From positions 1 through 64,000 of the forward strand of contig JAUXTT010000037.1 of the NCBI GenBank assembly GCA_030684395.1: a stretch of 64,000 nt of DNA. Direction: 5' to 3'. A model generated the notes under the pieces. That model made no database searches. It was not told the origin of the DNA and worked only from the letters and a program-made list of their open reading frames with translations. This stretch comes from Bacteroidota bacterium (GTDB lineage Bacteria > Bacteroidota > Bacteroidia > B-17B0 > Aurantibacillaceae). Each line of letters opens with the position of its first letter. Positions within the stretch are counted from its first letter, which is position 1. The position numbers and the translations under genes are program-made. This document shows, in pieces, positions 24,622-33,997 of this stretch.

Positions 24622-27435
24622 ATGCGTTTTTTAGTTTTTCTAATACTTTCGTTTTCTTTTGCTTTATCACTGAAATCGCAAACATTCTCTGTTACTGGTT
24701 CTGTAGTTGATAAAAAGGATACTACTTCACTGATAGGTGTCGCCGTTGGTTTGGTAAGTAAACAGGATAGTTCAGTTATCAAATGGGCAATTACAGATAC
24801 ATTAGGGAAATTTGAATTAAGCAAGGTTGAGATCGGAGAGTATATTTTTAAAGTTAACTATATAGGTTATAAACCTTATCAAAGGGAAATTTCAGTTGCT
24901 TCAAAAGATGTTCGTATGCGCATTAAGTTGGAACTGGATGCCAAACTTTTACAAAGTGTTGATATAAATGGAGTTCAAACACGCGTGACTCAAAAAGGCG
25001 ATACCTCAGAAATTAATGCAAATGCTTATAAAGTAAATACGGATGCGAATGTGGAGGATCTGGTAAAAAAAATGCCAGGTATCACTGTTGAAAATGGTGT
25101 TGTAAAGGCTCAGGGCGAAGATGTAAAAAAAGTGCTTATTGACGGAAAAGAGTTTTTTGGAGATGATGCTGCATTGGCACTTAAAAATTTACCAGCGGAA
25201 ATCGTCGATAAAATTCAGGTATTCGATAAACTCAGCGATCAGTCGCAGTTTACCGGTTTTAATGATGGAAACACCAGTAAAACTATTAATGTTGTTACCA
25301 AAAAGGGAATGAACAACGGTACTTTTGGAAAAGTATATGTTGGTTATGGCACCGATCAACGTTATCAGGCTGGTGGTAACCTTAATTATTTTAAAGGTGA
25401 CAGAAAACTATCCATACTTGGATTAACGAACAATATAAATCAACAGAATTTTTCATCTCAGGATCTTTTAGGCGTTTCTCAATCGAGTAGCGGAGGTGGC
25501 CGCAGAGGCGGTGGTATGGGAAAAGCTCCTGATCCAACCAGTAATTTCATGTCGGGTCAGCAAGGTGGAATAAGTGCAACCAATGCATTTGGAATTAACT
25601 ATTCTGACGTGTGGGCTAAGAAAGTAAAAATATCCGGGAGTTATTTTTTTAATAATACCAATAATGAGAATGAAAGTATAATTAACCGGATCTTTTTTCT
25701 TAGTCAGGAAGGTGGGCAAACCTATAATGAAACCAGTACTTCCGAAAGTAATAATTTTAATCATCGAGCAAATGCTCGTTTAGAATACACGATTGACACT
25801 ATGAACACTATCTTCTTTACTCCACAGATCAGTTTTCAAAATAACAGATCAAAGAATGAATTGAAGGGTTTAACTTCATACGGAGAGGCAGGATTGATAA
25901 GCGCATTAACAAATTCCAACGATGCAAAAAGTAATGGTTTTAACACCAATAATAATTTGTTATACATGCATAAGTTTAAGAAAGAAAGGCGAACATTTTC
26001 TTTAAACACAAGTTTTCAACTGAATTCACAAAACGGGAGAAGTAATTTGTATTCTACCTCAGTATACTATACAGCATCCGATACCGGGGAAGTGGTGGAT
26101 CAAAAAACACTTACAGCTTCAGAGGGTTATACCTTTTCGGGAACCTTGATGTATACAGAACCGGTTAAAAAATCGGGACAATTAACTTTTAATTATTCAC
26201 CTTCCTATAATAAAAATAGTTCTGACAAAAACACCAATAAAATGGATACAATCGGGGATAGCTACTCGGTATTGGATTCTGTTCTTTCCAATAGATTTGA
26301 AAATCTGGTACTGACACAAAGAGGAGGAGTTGGTTTTAGGATTAGAAAAGAGAAAGCTATGTTTAATATTGGTGCTGACTATCAAAATGTTTATTTGCAA
26401 GGCTCACAGGTTTTCCCTTCTTCTACCATGGTGAATAAAACATTTAATAATGTGTTACCCAAAATAGTTTTCCGTTATCGATTCTCCAAAACAAAAGATA
26501 TTCGCCTTTTTTACATTGCCAGAACCCAGATACCATCCGTTACACAATTGCAAAATGTAGTTGACAACAGCAATCCACAGTACCTTTCTTCTGGAAACCC
26601 GGATCTAAAGCAACAAAACACACACACATTCAATACACGTTTCAATCAAGTAAACCCTGAAAAGGGCAGAACCCTTTTTGTATGGATAAATGCAGCTTAT
26701 ACACAAAACTATATTACCAATTCCACACTTATTGCTTATCAGGATACTGCTATCAGTAATGACGTTGTTTTATCAAGAGGCTCACAATTATCCAAACCGG
26801 TTAACCTGCAAAATTATTACAGCGCTAAGAGTTTAGTTACATACGGGTTTCCGGTGAAAAAGATAAAATGCAACATGAACCTGACTGCAGGTTTTAATTA
26901 CCAAAACTCTCCGGGATTAATAAACAGCACAATAAACTACGCTACCAATTATAACATGAATGCAGGATTAGTGCTTTCAAGCAACATCAGTGAGAAAATT
27001 GATTTCACGGTTTCTTATATTCCTAATTACACCATAGTAGAAAATTCCCTTCAAAAAAGCGCAAACAACAATTATTACATAGGAATGGCTTCTGCAAAAG
27101 TAAACCTGATGCCATGGAAAGGTTTGGTGTTAAGTACGGAGGCTACGCATTCAAATTATGTTGGTTTATCCAGCACATTTAATCAGAGTTTTTTGCTGTG
27201 GAATGCCGGACTTGGATATAAATTCTTAAAAAACAAATCTGCCGAATTGCGTTTGTCTGTATTTGATATTTTAAGTCAAAATAACAGTGTAGCCCGGAAT
27301 ATTACCGAAACTTATGTTGAAGATGTTCAGACAAAAATACTGAAACAATACTTCATGTTAACCTTTACTTACAATTTCAAGAAGTTTGGTAATGGAAATG
27401 CTAAGGATACCAAGTCTGCAAATCCGGCTAATTAA
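24622..27435 (+). CDS. Outer-membrane beta-barrel protein (OMP_b-brl_3 type)
   Basis: The protein is 937 residues with a signal peptide (1-19). An N-terminal carboxypeptidase-regulatory-like domain follows (FSVTGSVVDKKDTTSLIGV to EISVASKDVRM). A plug-like domain (VEDLVKKMPGITVENGVVKAQGEDVKKV) leads to a large barrel of alternating strands. A Gly/Arg-rich insertion (GGGRRGGGMGKA) lies near residue 290. Members resemble TonB-dependent receptors but lack some of their hallmarks, and their substrates are unknown. The truncated gene at the right end of the window belongs to the same family. Confidence 0.85.
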   Translation: MRFLVFLILSFSFALSLKSQTFSVTGSVVDKKDTTSLIGVAVGLVSKQDSSVIKWAITDTLGKFELSKVEIGEYIFKVNYIGYKPYQREISVASKDVRMRIKLELDAKLLQSVDINGVQTRVTQKGDTSEINANAYKVNTDANVEDLVKKMPGITVENGVVKAQGEDVKKVLIDGKEFFGDDAALALKNLPAEIVDKIQVFDKLSDQSQFTGFNDGNTSKTINVVTKKGMNNGTFGKVYVGYGTDQRYQAGGNLNYFKGDRKLSILGLTNNINQQNFSSQDLLGVSQSSSGGGRRGGGMGKAPDPTSNFMSGQQGGISATNAFGINYSDVWAKKVKISGSYFFNNTNNENESIINRIFFLSQEGGQTYNETSTSESNNFNHRANARLEYTIDTMNTIFFTPQISFQNNRSKNELKGLTSYGEAGLISALTNSNDAKSNGFNTNNNLLYMHKFKKERRTFSLNTSFQLNSQNGRSNLYSTSVYYTASDTGEVVDQKTLTASEGYTFSGTLMYTEPVKKSGQLTFNYSPSYNKNSSDKNTNKMDTIGDSYSVLDSVLSNRFENLVLTQRGGVGFRIRKEKAMFNIGADYQNVYLQGSQVFPSSTMVNKTFNNVLPKIVFRYRFSKTKDIRLFYIARTQIPSVTQLQNVVDNSNPQYLSSGNPDLKQQNTHTFNTRFNQVNPEKGRTLFVWINAAYTQNYITNSTLIAYQDTAISNDVVLSRGSQLSKPVNLQNYYSAKSLVTYGFPVKKIKCNMNLTAGFNYQNSPGLINSTINYATNYNMNAGLVLSSNISEKIDFTVSYIPNYTIVENSLQKSANNNYYIGMASAKVNLMPWKGLVLSTEATHSNYVGLSSTFNQSFLLWNAGLGYKFLKNKSAELRLSVFDILSQNNSVARNITETYVEDVQTKILKQYFMLTFTYNFKKFGNGNAKDTKSANPAN

Positions 27436-27567
27436 TACCCTTGTTTTATTGCACATTTGTTTTTAACCACTTATCCCTCAATTATTTGGGTTTAAGTAGA
27501 GGGGGTGGTTTTGTCCGAATAAATGAGTATTTTAGCGAACTTTAAAAATTAACTATAAGATAAGATT

Positions 27568-29307
27568 ATGAGTAATACAGCGACAAGAAAGCATCCTAAA
27601 GGTTTATGGGTTTTATTTGGAACAGAAATGTGGGAACGATTCAACTTCTATGGAATGAGAGCGATTCTTACATTATTCTTAGTGAACGCTTTAATGATGA
27701 AGGAAGATGACACTTCTCTAATCTATGGAGGTTTTCTAGGTTTGTGTTACTTGACTCCTATGTTAGGTGGTTTTATTTCTGACAGGTTTTTAGGTAACAG
27801 GAACTGTATTCTTCTTGGAGGAAGTCTCATGGCTATTGGCCAGATACTTTTGTTTACCAGCGCATCTATATTTGAAAGTAGCCTTGGGTCAGCAACTACT
27901 ATTACCTGGATAGCATTAGGTATTATCATTTTTGGGAATGGATTTTTTAAACCTAATATCTCCAGCATGGTTGGAAGTCTTTATCCGAAAACGGAAAAAA
28001 GTAAGTTAGATTCAGCCTTCACTATTTTCTATATGGGAATCAATTTGGGGGCACTATTCAGTCAGTGGCTTTGCCCAATTATTGGTGATGTAAAGGATAA
28101 GATTAAGTTACCTGATGGGACTTATAAAATGCTGGCAGATGGTAAAACATTTGATATGCTTCAAAATGTTCATGCATTTAAATGGGGATTCCTTGCTGCT
28201 GCTATTGCAATGGTTTTGGGAACAGTGATCTTTTTTGTATTAAAGAATAAATACGTTGTAAATCCAGAAGGCAAACCTATCGGGGGGCTGCCATCTAAAA
28301 ATGATAATAGTGATTTTGAAGAAGGCGAAGCTCAAAAGGCAGTGTTCTCTAAAAAAGCTTTGATTGTTGCAGTACTTTCATTTGTTGGATTGTTCTTTGG
28401 AATCCGTTTTTTAACAGGAGGCGAGAATTTTGTTAAAACCGTAATTTACCCTATCATTTACGCAAGTGGTTTAACCTTGGCCGGACTTATCATTTCTGAC
28501 ACATCCTTAACAAAAGTGGAACGTCAGCGAATTATTGTTATTTATATTGTTTCCTTCTTCGTGATCTTCTTCTGGGCAGCATTTGAGCAGGCCGGTTCAT
28601 CTCTCACGTTTATTGCGAGTAACCAAACCAATCGTGATTTCTTTGGCTGGGATATGCCTGCTTCCATGGTACAGATCTTTAATGGTTTGTTTGTGGTATT
28701 GTTCGCAGTTCCATTTAGTATGATGTGGGATAAATTAAGAGCAAAGAACAGAGAGCCTATCTCACCTATGAAACAAGCGATTGGTCTTGCTCTGATTGCA
28801 TTGAGTTACCTAATCATTGCATTCAATGTCAAAGATCTTGGAAATAGTGGTTTCTTAGCTGTAAAATGGCTTGTTTTGTTATACTTAATTCAAACAGTAG
28901 GTGAGTTGTGCTTATCTCCAATTGGTCTTTCATTAGTTGGTAAATTATCTCCTAAACGTTTTGCGTCATTGCTATATGGAGTTTTCTTCCTTTCTAATGC
29001 TGCAGGTTATGCATTGGCAGGAACTTTAGGGGCAATACTTCCGGCAACTGGTGACAAATTTACAAAGGCTCAGGAATTAGGAATTGACCTTCAGGCTATA
29101 CTCGACAAAAAAATTACTGCAACAGCTGATCAGTTGACAATTTTGGATAAAAATCAGATCAACGCATCAAATCCGGTTTTCTGTGGTATGGAGATTCATA
29201 ACCTGTTTGAGTTTTTCATGGTATTTGTAATACTTTGTGGTGCAGCTTCATTGATTCTTATGGCTCTTACTCCAATGTTGAAAAAAATGATGCACGGAGT
29301 AAAATAA
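27568..29307 (+). CDS. POT-family peptide transporter (first of tandem pair)
   Basis: The protein is 579 residues with 12-14 transmembrane helices. The POT signature ExxERFxFYG is seen as EMWERFNFYGMRA at residues 16-28, and FFWAAFEQAGSSL near residue 350 is the second proton-linked motif. GxFKPNIS is also present. POT proteins import di- and tripeptides with protons. A cytoplasmic or periplasmic loop of about 50 residues (PEGKPIGGLPSKNDNSDFEEGE) lies in the middle. It is followed after 4 bases by a paralogue, so both are cotranscribed. Confidence 0.9.
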   Translation: MSNTATRKHPKGLWVLFGTEMWERFNFYGMRAILTLFLVNALMMKEDDTSLIYGGFLGLCYLTPMLGGFISDRFLGNRNCILLGGSLMAIGQILLFTSASIFESSLGSATTITWIALGIIIFGNGFFKPNISSMVGSLYPKTEKSKLDSAFTIFYMGINLGALFSQWLCPIIGDVKDKIKLPDGTYKMLADGKTFDMLQNVHAFKWGFLAAAIAMVLGTVIFFVLKNKYVVNPEGKPIGGLPSKNDNSDFEEGEAQKAVFSKKALIVAVLSFVGLFFGIRFLTGGENFVKTVIYPIIYASGLTLAGLIISDTSLTKVERQRIIVIYIVSFFVIFFWAAFEQAGSSLTFIASNQTNRDFFGWDMPASMVQIFNGLFVVLFAVPFSMMWDKLRAKNREPISPMKQAIGLALIALSYLIIAFNVKDLGNSGFLAVKWLVLLYLIQTVGELCLSPIGLSLVGKLSPKRFASLLYGVFFLSNAAGYALAGTLGAILPATGDKFTKAQELGIDLQAILDKKITATADQLTILDKNQINASNPVFCGMEIHNLFEFFMVFVILCGAASLILMALTPMLKKMMHGVK

Positions 29308-29311
29308 CCTT

Positions 29312-30826
29312 ATGTCAGCAACCGACACTTCATTAGAAGAAATACAAAATTTTAAAGGCAAGTACCCAAAACAATTGTGGTACTTGTTTTTTAGCGAAAT
29401 GTGGGAACGTTTTAGTTTCTATGGTATGCGTGGAATGCTGGTTGTTTTTATGACCACTAAGCTTGCTATGAACGAAGAAGTTGCCAATCTGCAATACGGA
29501 GCAACTCAGGCATTTGTTTACGCTTTTACTTTTATTGGAGGCTTGTTTGCTGATCGTATTTTGGGTTATCGTAAATCACTTTTCTGGGGCGGATTACTCA
29601 TGATTGTAGGAAGTATCATTCTTGCAATTGATCCACAACGTTTGTTTTTCTTAGGTATTGCTTTTAATATTATCGGAACCGGTTTCTTTAAACCAAATAT
29701 CTCAACTATGGTTGGCCGCTTGTATAGAGATGGTGATTCAAGAACAGATGCCGGTTTCTCTTTGTTTTATATGGGTGTAAATGTGGGCGCATTGATCGGA
29801 GGATATTTATGTATAGCAGTGGCAAATGGATCTATGTTGAGTTCACTTGTCCCTGAAGCACTACGATGGAATGTAGCATTTGGATTAGCTTCTATAGTTA
29901 TGATTGTGAGTTTGCTTACGTTTGTCAGAACTCAAAAAAGTTTAGGAAGTATAGGCCTTTCTCCTTTGATGAATATTAATGTAACCCGCCGTAAAATTTT
30001 TGAATTTGCGACTTATGCGGCATCATTAGCTGTTATTCCTTTTATCATATTGCTGGTTTCTAATTCGCAGTACACTGATATTTTTATGTTCATTATTGGC
30101 CCGTGTGCATTGGCTTATTTTCTTTTTGAAATGAGAAACTATACCTGGCAGGAAAACAAAAAAATTGTAGCAGCCTTGATCTTTATTTTATTCTCTATTT
30201 TTTTCTGGGCATTCTTCGAACAGAGCGGAGGTTCCTTGAGTTTGTTTGCTGCAAATAACCTGGACAACAAGTTGCTTGGTATTCCTCTCGATCCTAATGG
30301 GGTAAACAATTCAGCTAATTCATTATTTGTAATTGTGTTCGCAGCGCTGCTTGGACTATTATGGATTTGGATGAGTAAAAAGAAAATTGAACCCAATACG
30401 ATAGTTAAATTCGGGCTAGGATTTTTGTTTTTGGCGGGTGGTTTTTATGTATTTTACTTCACAAAATTTTTTGCTAATGCTAATGGATTCACATCCCTGA
30501 ATGTATTTACCTTTGGTTGGTTCATTATAACATTCGGAGAATTGTGTTTGTCTCCTATTGGAATGTCGGTAATGACCAAACTCTCCCCACAAAAACTGCA
30601 AGCTGGTATGATGGGAATGTGGTTTTTGGCAAGCGCATACGGACAGTATTTTGCAGGTCTGCTGGGAGCCAATATTGCAAAGGCATCTGAGAATGCAAGC
30701 AATCTGGATAAACTAAATGTGTACGCGGATGGCTACAAGCAATTGGGATTGTATGCTTTAATTGCCGGACTAGTTTTAATTCTGATCTCACCTTTGATCA
30801 AGAAGTTGATGGGAGGAGTGAAGTAG
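29312..30826 (+). CDS. POT-family peptide transporter (second of tandem pair)
   Basis: The 504-residue protein has the POT motif EMWERFSFYGMRGM at about residues 30-43, FKPNIS in TM4, and FFWAFFEQSGGSLSLF near residue 300. It lacks the long C-terminal loop insertion of the first copy and is 75 residues shorter. The two genes probably arose by tandem duplication and may differ in peptide preference. The spacing of 4 bases implies a shared mRNA. Peptide uptake next to a dipeptidase 9 kb away would suit growth on protein, but no direct link is seen. Confidence 0.9.
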   Translation: MSATDTSLEEIQNFKGKYPKQLWYLFFSEMWERFSFYGMRGMLVVFMTTKLAMNEEVANLQYGATQAFVYAFTFIGGLFADRILGYRKSLFWGGLLMIVGSIILAIDPQRLFFLGIAFNIIGTGFFKPNISTMVGRLYRDGDSRTDAGFSLFYMGVNVGALIGGYLCIAVANGSMLSSLVPEALRWNVAFGLASIVMIVSLLTFVRTQKSLGSIGLSPLMNINVTRRKIFEFATYAASLAVIPFIILLVSNSQYTDIFMFIIGPCALAYFLFEMRNYTWQENKKIVAALIFILFSIFFWAFFEQSGGSLSLFAANNLDNKLLGIPLDPNGVNNSANSLFVIVFAALLGLLWIWMSKKKIEPNTIVKFGLGFLFLAGGFYVFYFTKFFANANGFTSLNVFTFGWFIITFGELCLSPIGMSVMTKLSPQKLQAGMMGMWFLASAYGQYFAGLLGANIAKASENASNLDKLNVYADGYKQLGLYALIAGLVLILISPLIKKLMGGVK

Positions 30827-30908
30827 AAATGTTTGATTTTAGATATATGATTTCTGATATGTTGGGATTTAGTATTTAAATCAGATATCAAACATCACCC
30901 ATCAAAAA

Positions 30909-31463
30909 TTACATTCGGGGTTTCCACTTGATCTCGTCAGCCTTCAGATCCATGGCAAGTTTACGTGATAACACAAATAAGTAATCTGATAAACGGTTCA
31001 GGTATTTGTAAAGAATCTCAGCTACCTTTTCGTTCTCAGCTAATTTAAGCGTAGCACGTTCTGCTCTTCTGCAAACACATCTTGCCAAATGACAGTAAGA
31101 AACCGTTGTGTGTCCGCCCGGTAAAACAAAGTTTTTCATTTCGGGTAGAACTTCATCCATTTTATCTATCTCTTTTTCCAACAGCGTAATATCTTCTTCT
31201 TTTATCTCCGGCAGTTTCATTTTACTTTTCACAGGATCTGCAGCAAGTAATGACCCTAAAGTAAATAATCTGTCCTGAACTTCTATTAAAATGGTTTTAG
31301 TCTGCGCATCAATTTCCTGATCCCTAATCAAACCTACAAAAGAATTTAACTCATCCACAGTTCCGTAAGCTTCAATACGAATATGATGCTTTGGAAGCCT
31401 TGTTCCACCTATTAAAGAGGTTTGACCTTTATCTCCCGTTTTTGTATAAACTTTAAATGCCAT
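30909..31463 (-). CDS. pduO: Cob(I)yrinic acid a,c-diamide adenosyltransferase, PduO type
   Basis: The 184-residue protein has the PduO/MMAB landmarks KVYTKTGDKGQTSLIGG at the N-terminus (ATP binding), CRRAERATLKL near residue 133, and YLNRLSDYLFVLSRK near residue 157. The enzyme adds the adenosyl group to cob(I)alamin, giving the adenosylcobalamin that methylmalonyl-CoA mutase (37537-41036) needs. The ATG shares one base with the stop of the TonB receptor gene upstream, so the two are translationally coupled and the receptor may import corrinoids. Confidence 0.93.
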   Translation of the reverse strand: MAFKVYTKTGDKGQTSLIGGTRLPKHHIRIEAYGTVDELNSFVGLIRDQEIDAQTKTILIEVQDRLFTLGSLLAADPVKSKMKLPEIKEEDITLLEKEIDKMDEVLPEMKNFVLPGGHTTVSYCHLARCVCRRAERATLKLAENEKVAEILYKYLNRLSDYLFVLSRKLAMDLKADEIKWKPRM

Positions 31464-33796
31464 TAAAAAGTTAAGTTGAAATTGAGGTTAGGTAAAAATG
31501 GCAACTGATTTTTACGTTTTTGAGTGATACGATCGAAGTAGAATATGTTTGCTCTGTCATATGCATTGGATACACCTAAGTTTATTTCCATCAATATTTT
31601 ATCTGTCCATGCGTATTTAAATTTCACCCCAAGATCCAACCGATGATATTGTGGTAACCTTTTTGAGTTTAACTCGCCCGGAATATACCCAACGCTTCCA
31701 TTAGAAGTTGTATAATCCTGATCAATATCTCCATTCAAATTTAGTTTAGGATAATATCCTGCAGTTGGTGTAAAGGGGAAGCCACTTCCGTAGTTCCAAC
31801 GGGCATTTGCTTCCCATCGTTTTTTCTTACCGAAGGTATATGAGGTAACTACATTAACGTTATGTCTTCTATCCCAGATAGGATTGTATTCTCTTATTCC
31901 ATCCCAACGTTTGTTGAATCCTAAAGAGTAGGTTGTCCATATATAAAAACGTTTTCTGTCGTATTTAAGAACGAAATCCAAACCTTTTGCCCAGCCTGTT
32001 TCTACAATAAAATCTTTTTTCTGAGCATCAGGAAAACTTGTGTGCGCAGGATCGTCTTCGTATATTTTATCTCTGTTTATGTTAGTTAGGTGAGTAAACC
32101 ATTTTTTATAAGCTTCAATGTTAATTTCAAAGTACTTGAAAAGATCAAACTCAACACCGCCAACTGCATGTACCGACTTTTGAAGCTTCGTGTTTAATTC
32201 TTTTTCTTCGGCTCCCGGTTTTGGAGTGTAAGTCTCCTGGAGATTTTCAGGGCCTGATAAGAAACCATAAAACAAGTTTACAATATCTCTGTCTGAATTA
32301 GCAGCAATAAGATTTTGAGAATACACACCGCCGGCCATTTTAAAACGAATAGTTTTTTTCATGTTGTACTTCATTGAGAAACGCGGCTCAGGAGAAATAT
32401 TGGATAAGGAAGCGTAATAATGTAAGCGGAAACTTGGTTCGATTACAAATTTTTTGTTTTTAGATAAATGCTTGTATTTTAAAAAACCTCCGATTTCAGT
32501 AGTATTCTCTTCTTGCTCTATTTTACTTCCAAATTCGTTGAAAAATTTGAAACCAGTTTTGAAGCCAATCATTTCAAAGCCATACTTAACTTCATCTTTC
32601 CCGATAAAATTAGTGAATTTCAATCCAAGATTGAAACCGTTGATATCACTTGTTTTTGGAATGGTATCGGATGAACTTTGAGCACTGATCTTATATTGAG
32701 AATAAGCAAAATTACCCTCAACCAATGTGTTTGAACTTGGAGGAATGATAATGAAGTTGGTTCCTCCACCGAATGAGTTCCATTTGAAATTAGCGATGTC
32801 AACATACTTTACAAAATCCGAAAAATTATATCCGAACACATTCAATTTACTTCCATTGCTCGCGTTAAAAGAAATTTTTCCGTATAAATCTGTAAAGCCA
32901 AAAGGTAAACCACTTGTATCAGCATATCTGTAAAGCACTTTAGAAGTTTGAGGAAGGTAAGATTGTTTACCTGAAAACAAATATGAAATACTTCCCTTCC
33001 CATTTTCTTTAAGCTTTAGAAGTGGCCCTTCTATTAACAACTTAGCTCCAAAGGTAGAAGCAGAAATTTTCCCTTCCATACGTTTTTTATTTCCGTCACG
33101 AGTTGTGATATCCATGATAGATGAAATTCTTCCTCCGTATTCGGCGCCAAATCCACCGGTGTAAACATCTGCATTACGAATGATATCATTATCAAAAACA
33201 GAGAATAACCCAATTGAGTGAAATGGGTTGTAAACAATCATCCCATCCAATAGCACTTTATTTTGAACGGGAGTTCCTCCGCGAATATATAACTGCCCAC
33301 CCTGATCACCTGTAAATACAACCCCCGGAAGCACCTGCATGTATTGGGCAAGATCAGGTTCACCAATACTTGGTAATTTATTGATGATAATCGGATCGAT
33401 TTTATTTACCGATACTTTGGTGTCTTCAATTTTTGTTTGTTGATCAGCACTTACGGTATATTCTTCTAACTGAACAGCACCTTTCGTAAGATAAAATTTT
33501 TTGTTTGTGATGTCTCCTGCCTTTACAGTAACTACTTCTTGCAAGGTATCATAGCCTAAAAAGGAAATGGTTAGCGTATAAGTACCTGCAGGTATCTTAG
33601 TGATAGAGAAAAAACCATTAATATCTGTAGAAGCACCAATGGTTGTTCCTTTCATATAAACGTTAGTAAATAACACAGGTTCACCATCATCTTTGGTGTA
33701 AACAAAACCTCTCACATTTGCACCACTTTGCGCAAATAAGGAAGAACCTGAAATTAAATAAATGGAAAATATAATAATTAGACGAATCAGCTTCAT
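31463..33796 (-). CDS. TonB-dependent outer-membrane receptor
   Basis: The 777-residue protein has a signal peptide ending SSLFAQ. A carboxypeptidase-regulatory-like domain (GANVRGFVYTKDDGEPVLF) is followed by the plug (LPSIGEPDLAQYMQVLPGVVFTGDQGGQLYIRGG) and a large barrel. I chose the ATG at 33796, since MKLIRLIIIFSIYLI is a normal signal; a frame extension to 33859 covers the promoter. One-base overlap with the adenosyltransferase gene suggests corrinoid uptake. No cobalamin riboswitch is seen upstream, so this assignment is inference. Confidence 0.85.
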   Translation of the reverse strand: MKLIRLIIIFSIYLISGSSLFAQSGANVRGFVYTKDDGEPVLFTNVYMKGTTIGASTDINGFFSITKIPAGTYTLTISFLGYDTLQEVVTVKAGDITNKKFYLTKGAVQLEEYTVSADQQTKIEDTKVSVNKIDPIIINKLPSIGEPDLAQYMQVLPGVVFTGDQGGQLYIRGGTPVQNKVLLDGMIVYNPFHSIGLFSVFDNDIIRNADVYTGGFGAEYGGRISSIMDITTRDGNKKRMEGKISASTFGAKLLIEGPLLKLKENGKGSISYLFSGKQSYLPQTSKVLYRYADTSGLPFGFTDLYGKISFNASNGSKLNVFGYNFSDFVKYVDIANFKWNSFGGGTNFIIIPPSSNTLVEGNFAYSQYKISAQSSSDTIPKTSDINGFNLGLKFTNFIGKDEVKYGFEMIGFKTGFKFFNEFGSKIEQEENTTEIGGFLKYKHLSKNKKFVIEPSFRLHYYASLSNISPEPRFSMKYNMKKTIRFKMAGGVYSQNLIAANSDRDIVNLFYGFLSGPENLQETYTPKPGAEEKELNTKLQKSVHAVGGVEFDLFKYFEINIEAYKKWFTHLTNINRDKIYEDDPAHTSFPDAQKKDFIVETGWAKGLDFVLKYDRKRFYIWTTYSLGFNKRWDGIREYNPIWDRRHNVNVVTSYTFGKKKRWEANARWNYGSGFPFTPTAGYYPKLNLNGDIDQDYTTSNGSVGYIPGELNSKRLPQYHRLDLGVKFKYAWTDKILMEINLGVSNAYDRANIFYFDRITQKRKNQLPFLPNLNFNLTF

Positions 33797-33819
33797 AATG
33801 GTTTTAATATCTAAGAGGG

Positions 33820-33827
33820 CAAATTTA
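33820..33827 (-). promoter_or_regulatory. -7 box for the TonB receptor operon
   Basis: On the minus strand TAAATTTG matches the TAnnTTTG consensus exactly and lies 23 bases before the ATG at 33796. A good -33 element was not found at 19-21 bases. Confidence 0.4.
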
Positions 33828-33997
33828 GCATTTTTTAGCCCGAAACCGCACCCAAACACCTACTTTTAGATAAGTGGTTAGAATGACTTAGTAAATGGTT
33901 GGTTTAATGGATTTAAAATGTTAAAAAGTACTTGAGAAGCGCCCATTATTATTGAATTTTCTTTCGTTTTTTTGCAGCCGAAACAGTAATTGATTTG

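Noticed and set aside
33797-33997. Cobalamin riboswitch upstream of the TonB receptor/pduO operon
   Set aside because: No B12-box (GCCACTG-like) or conserved core was seen, and the space is short.
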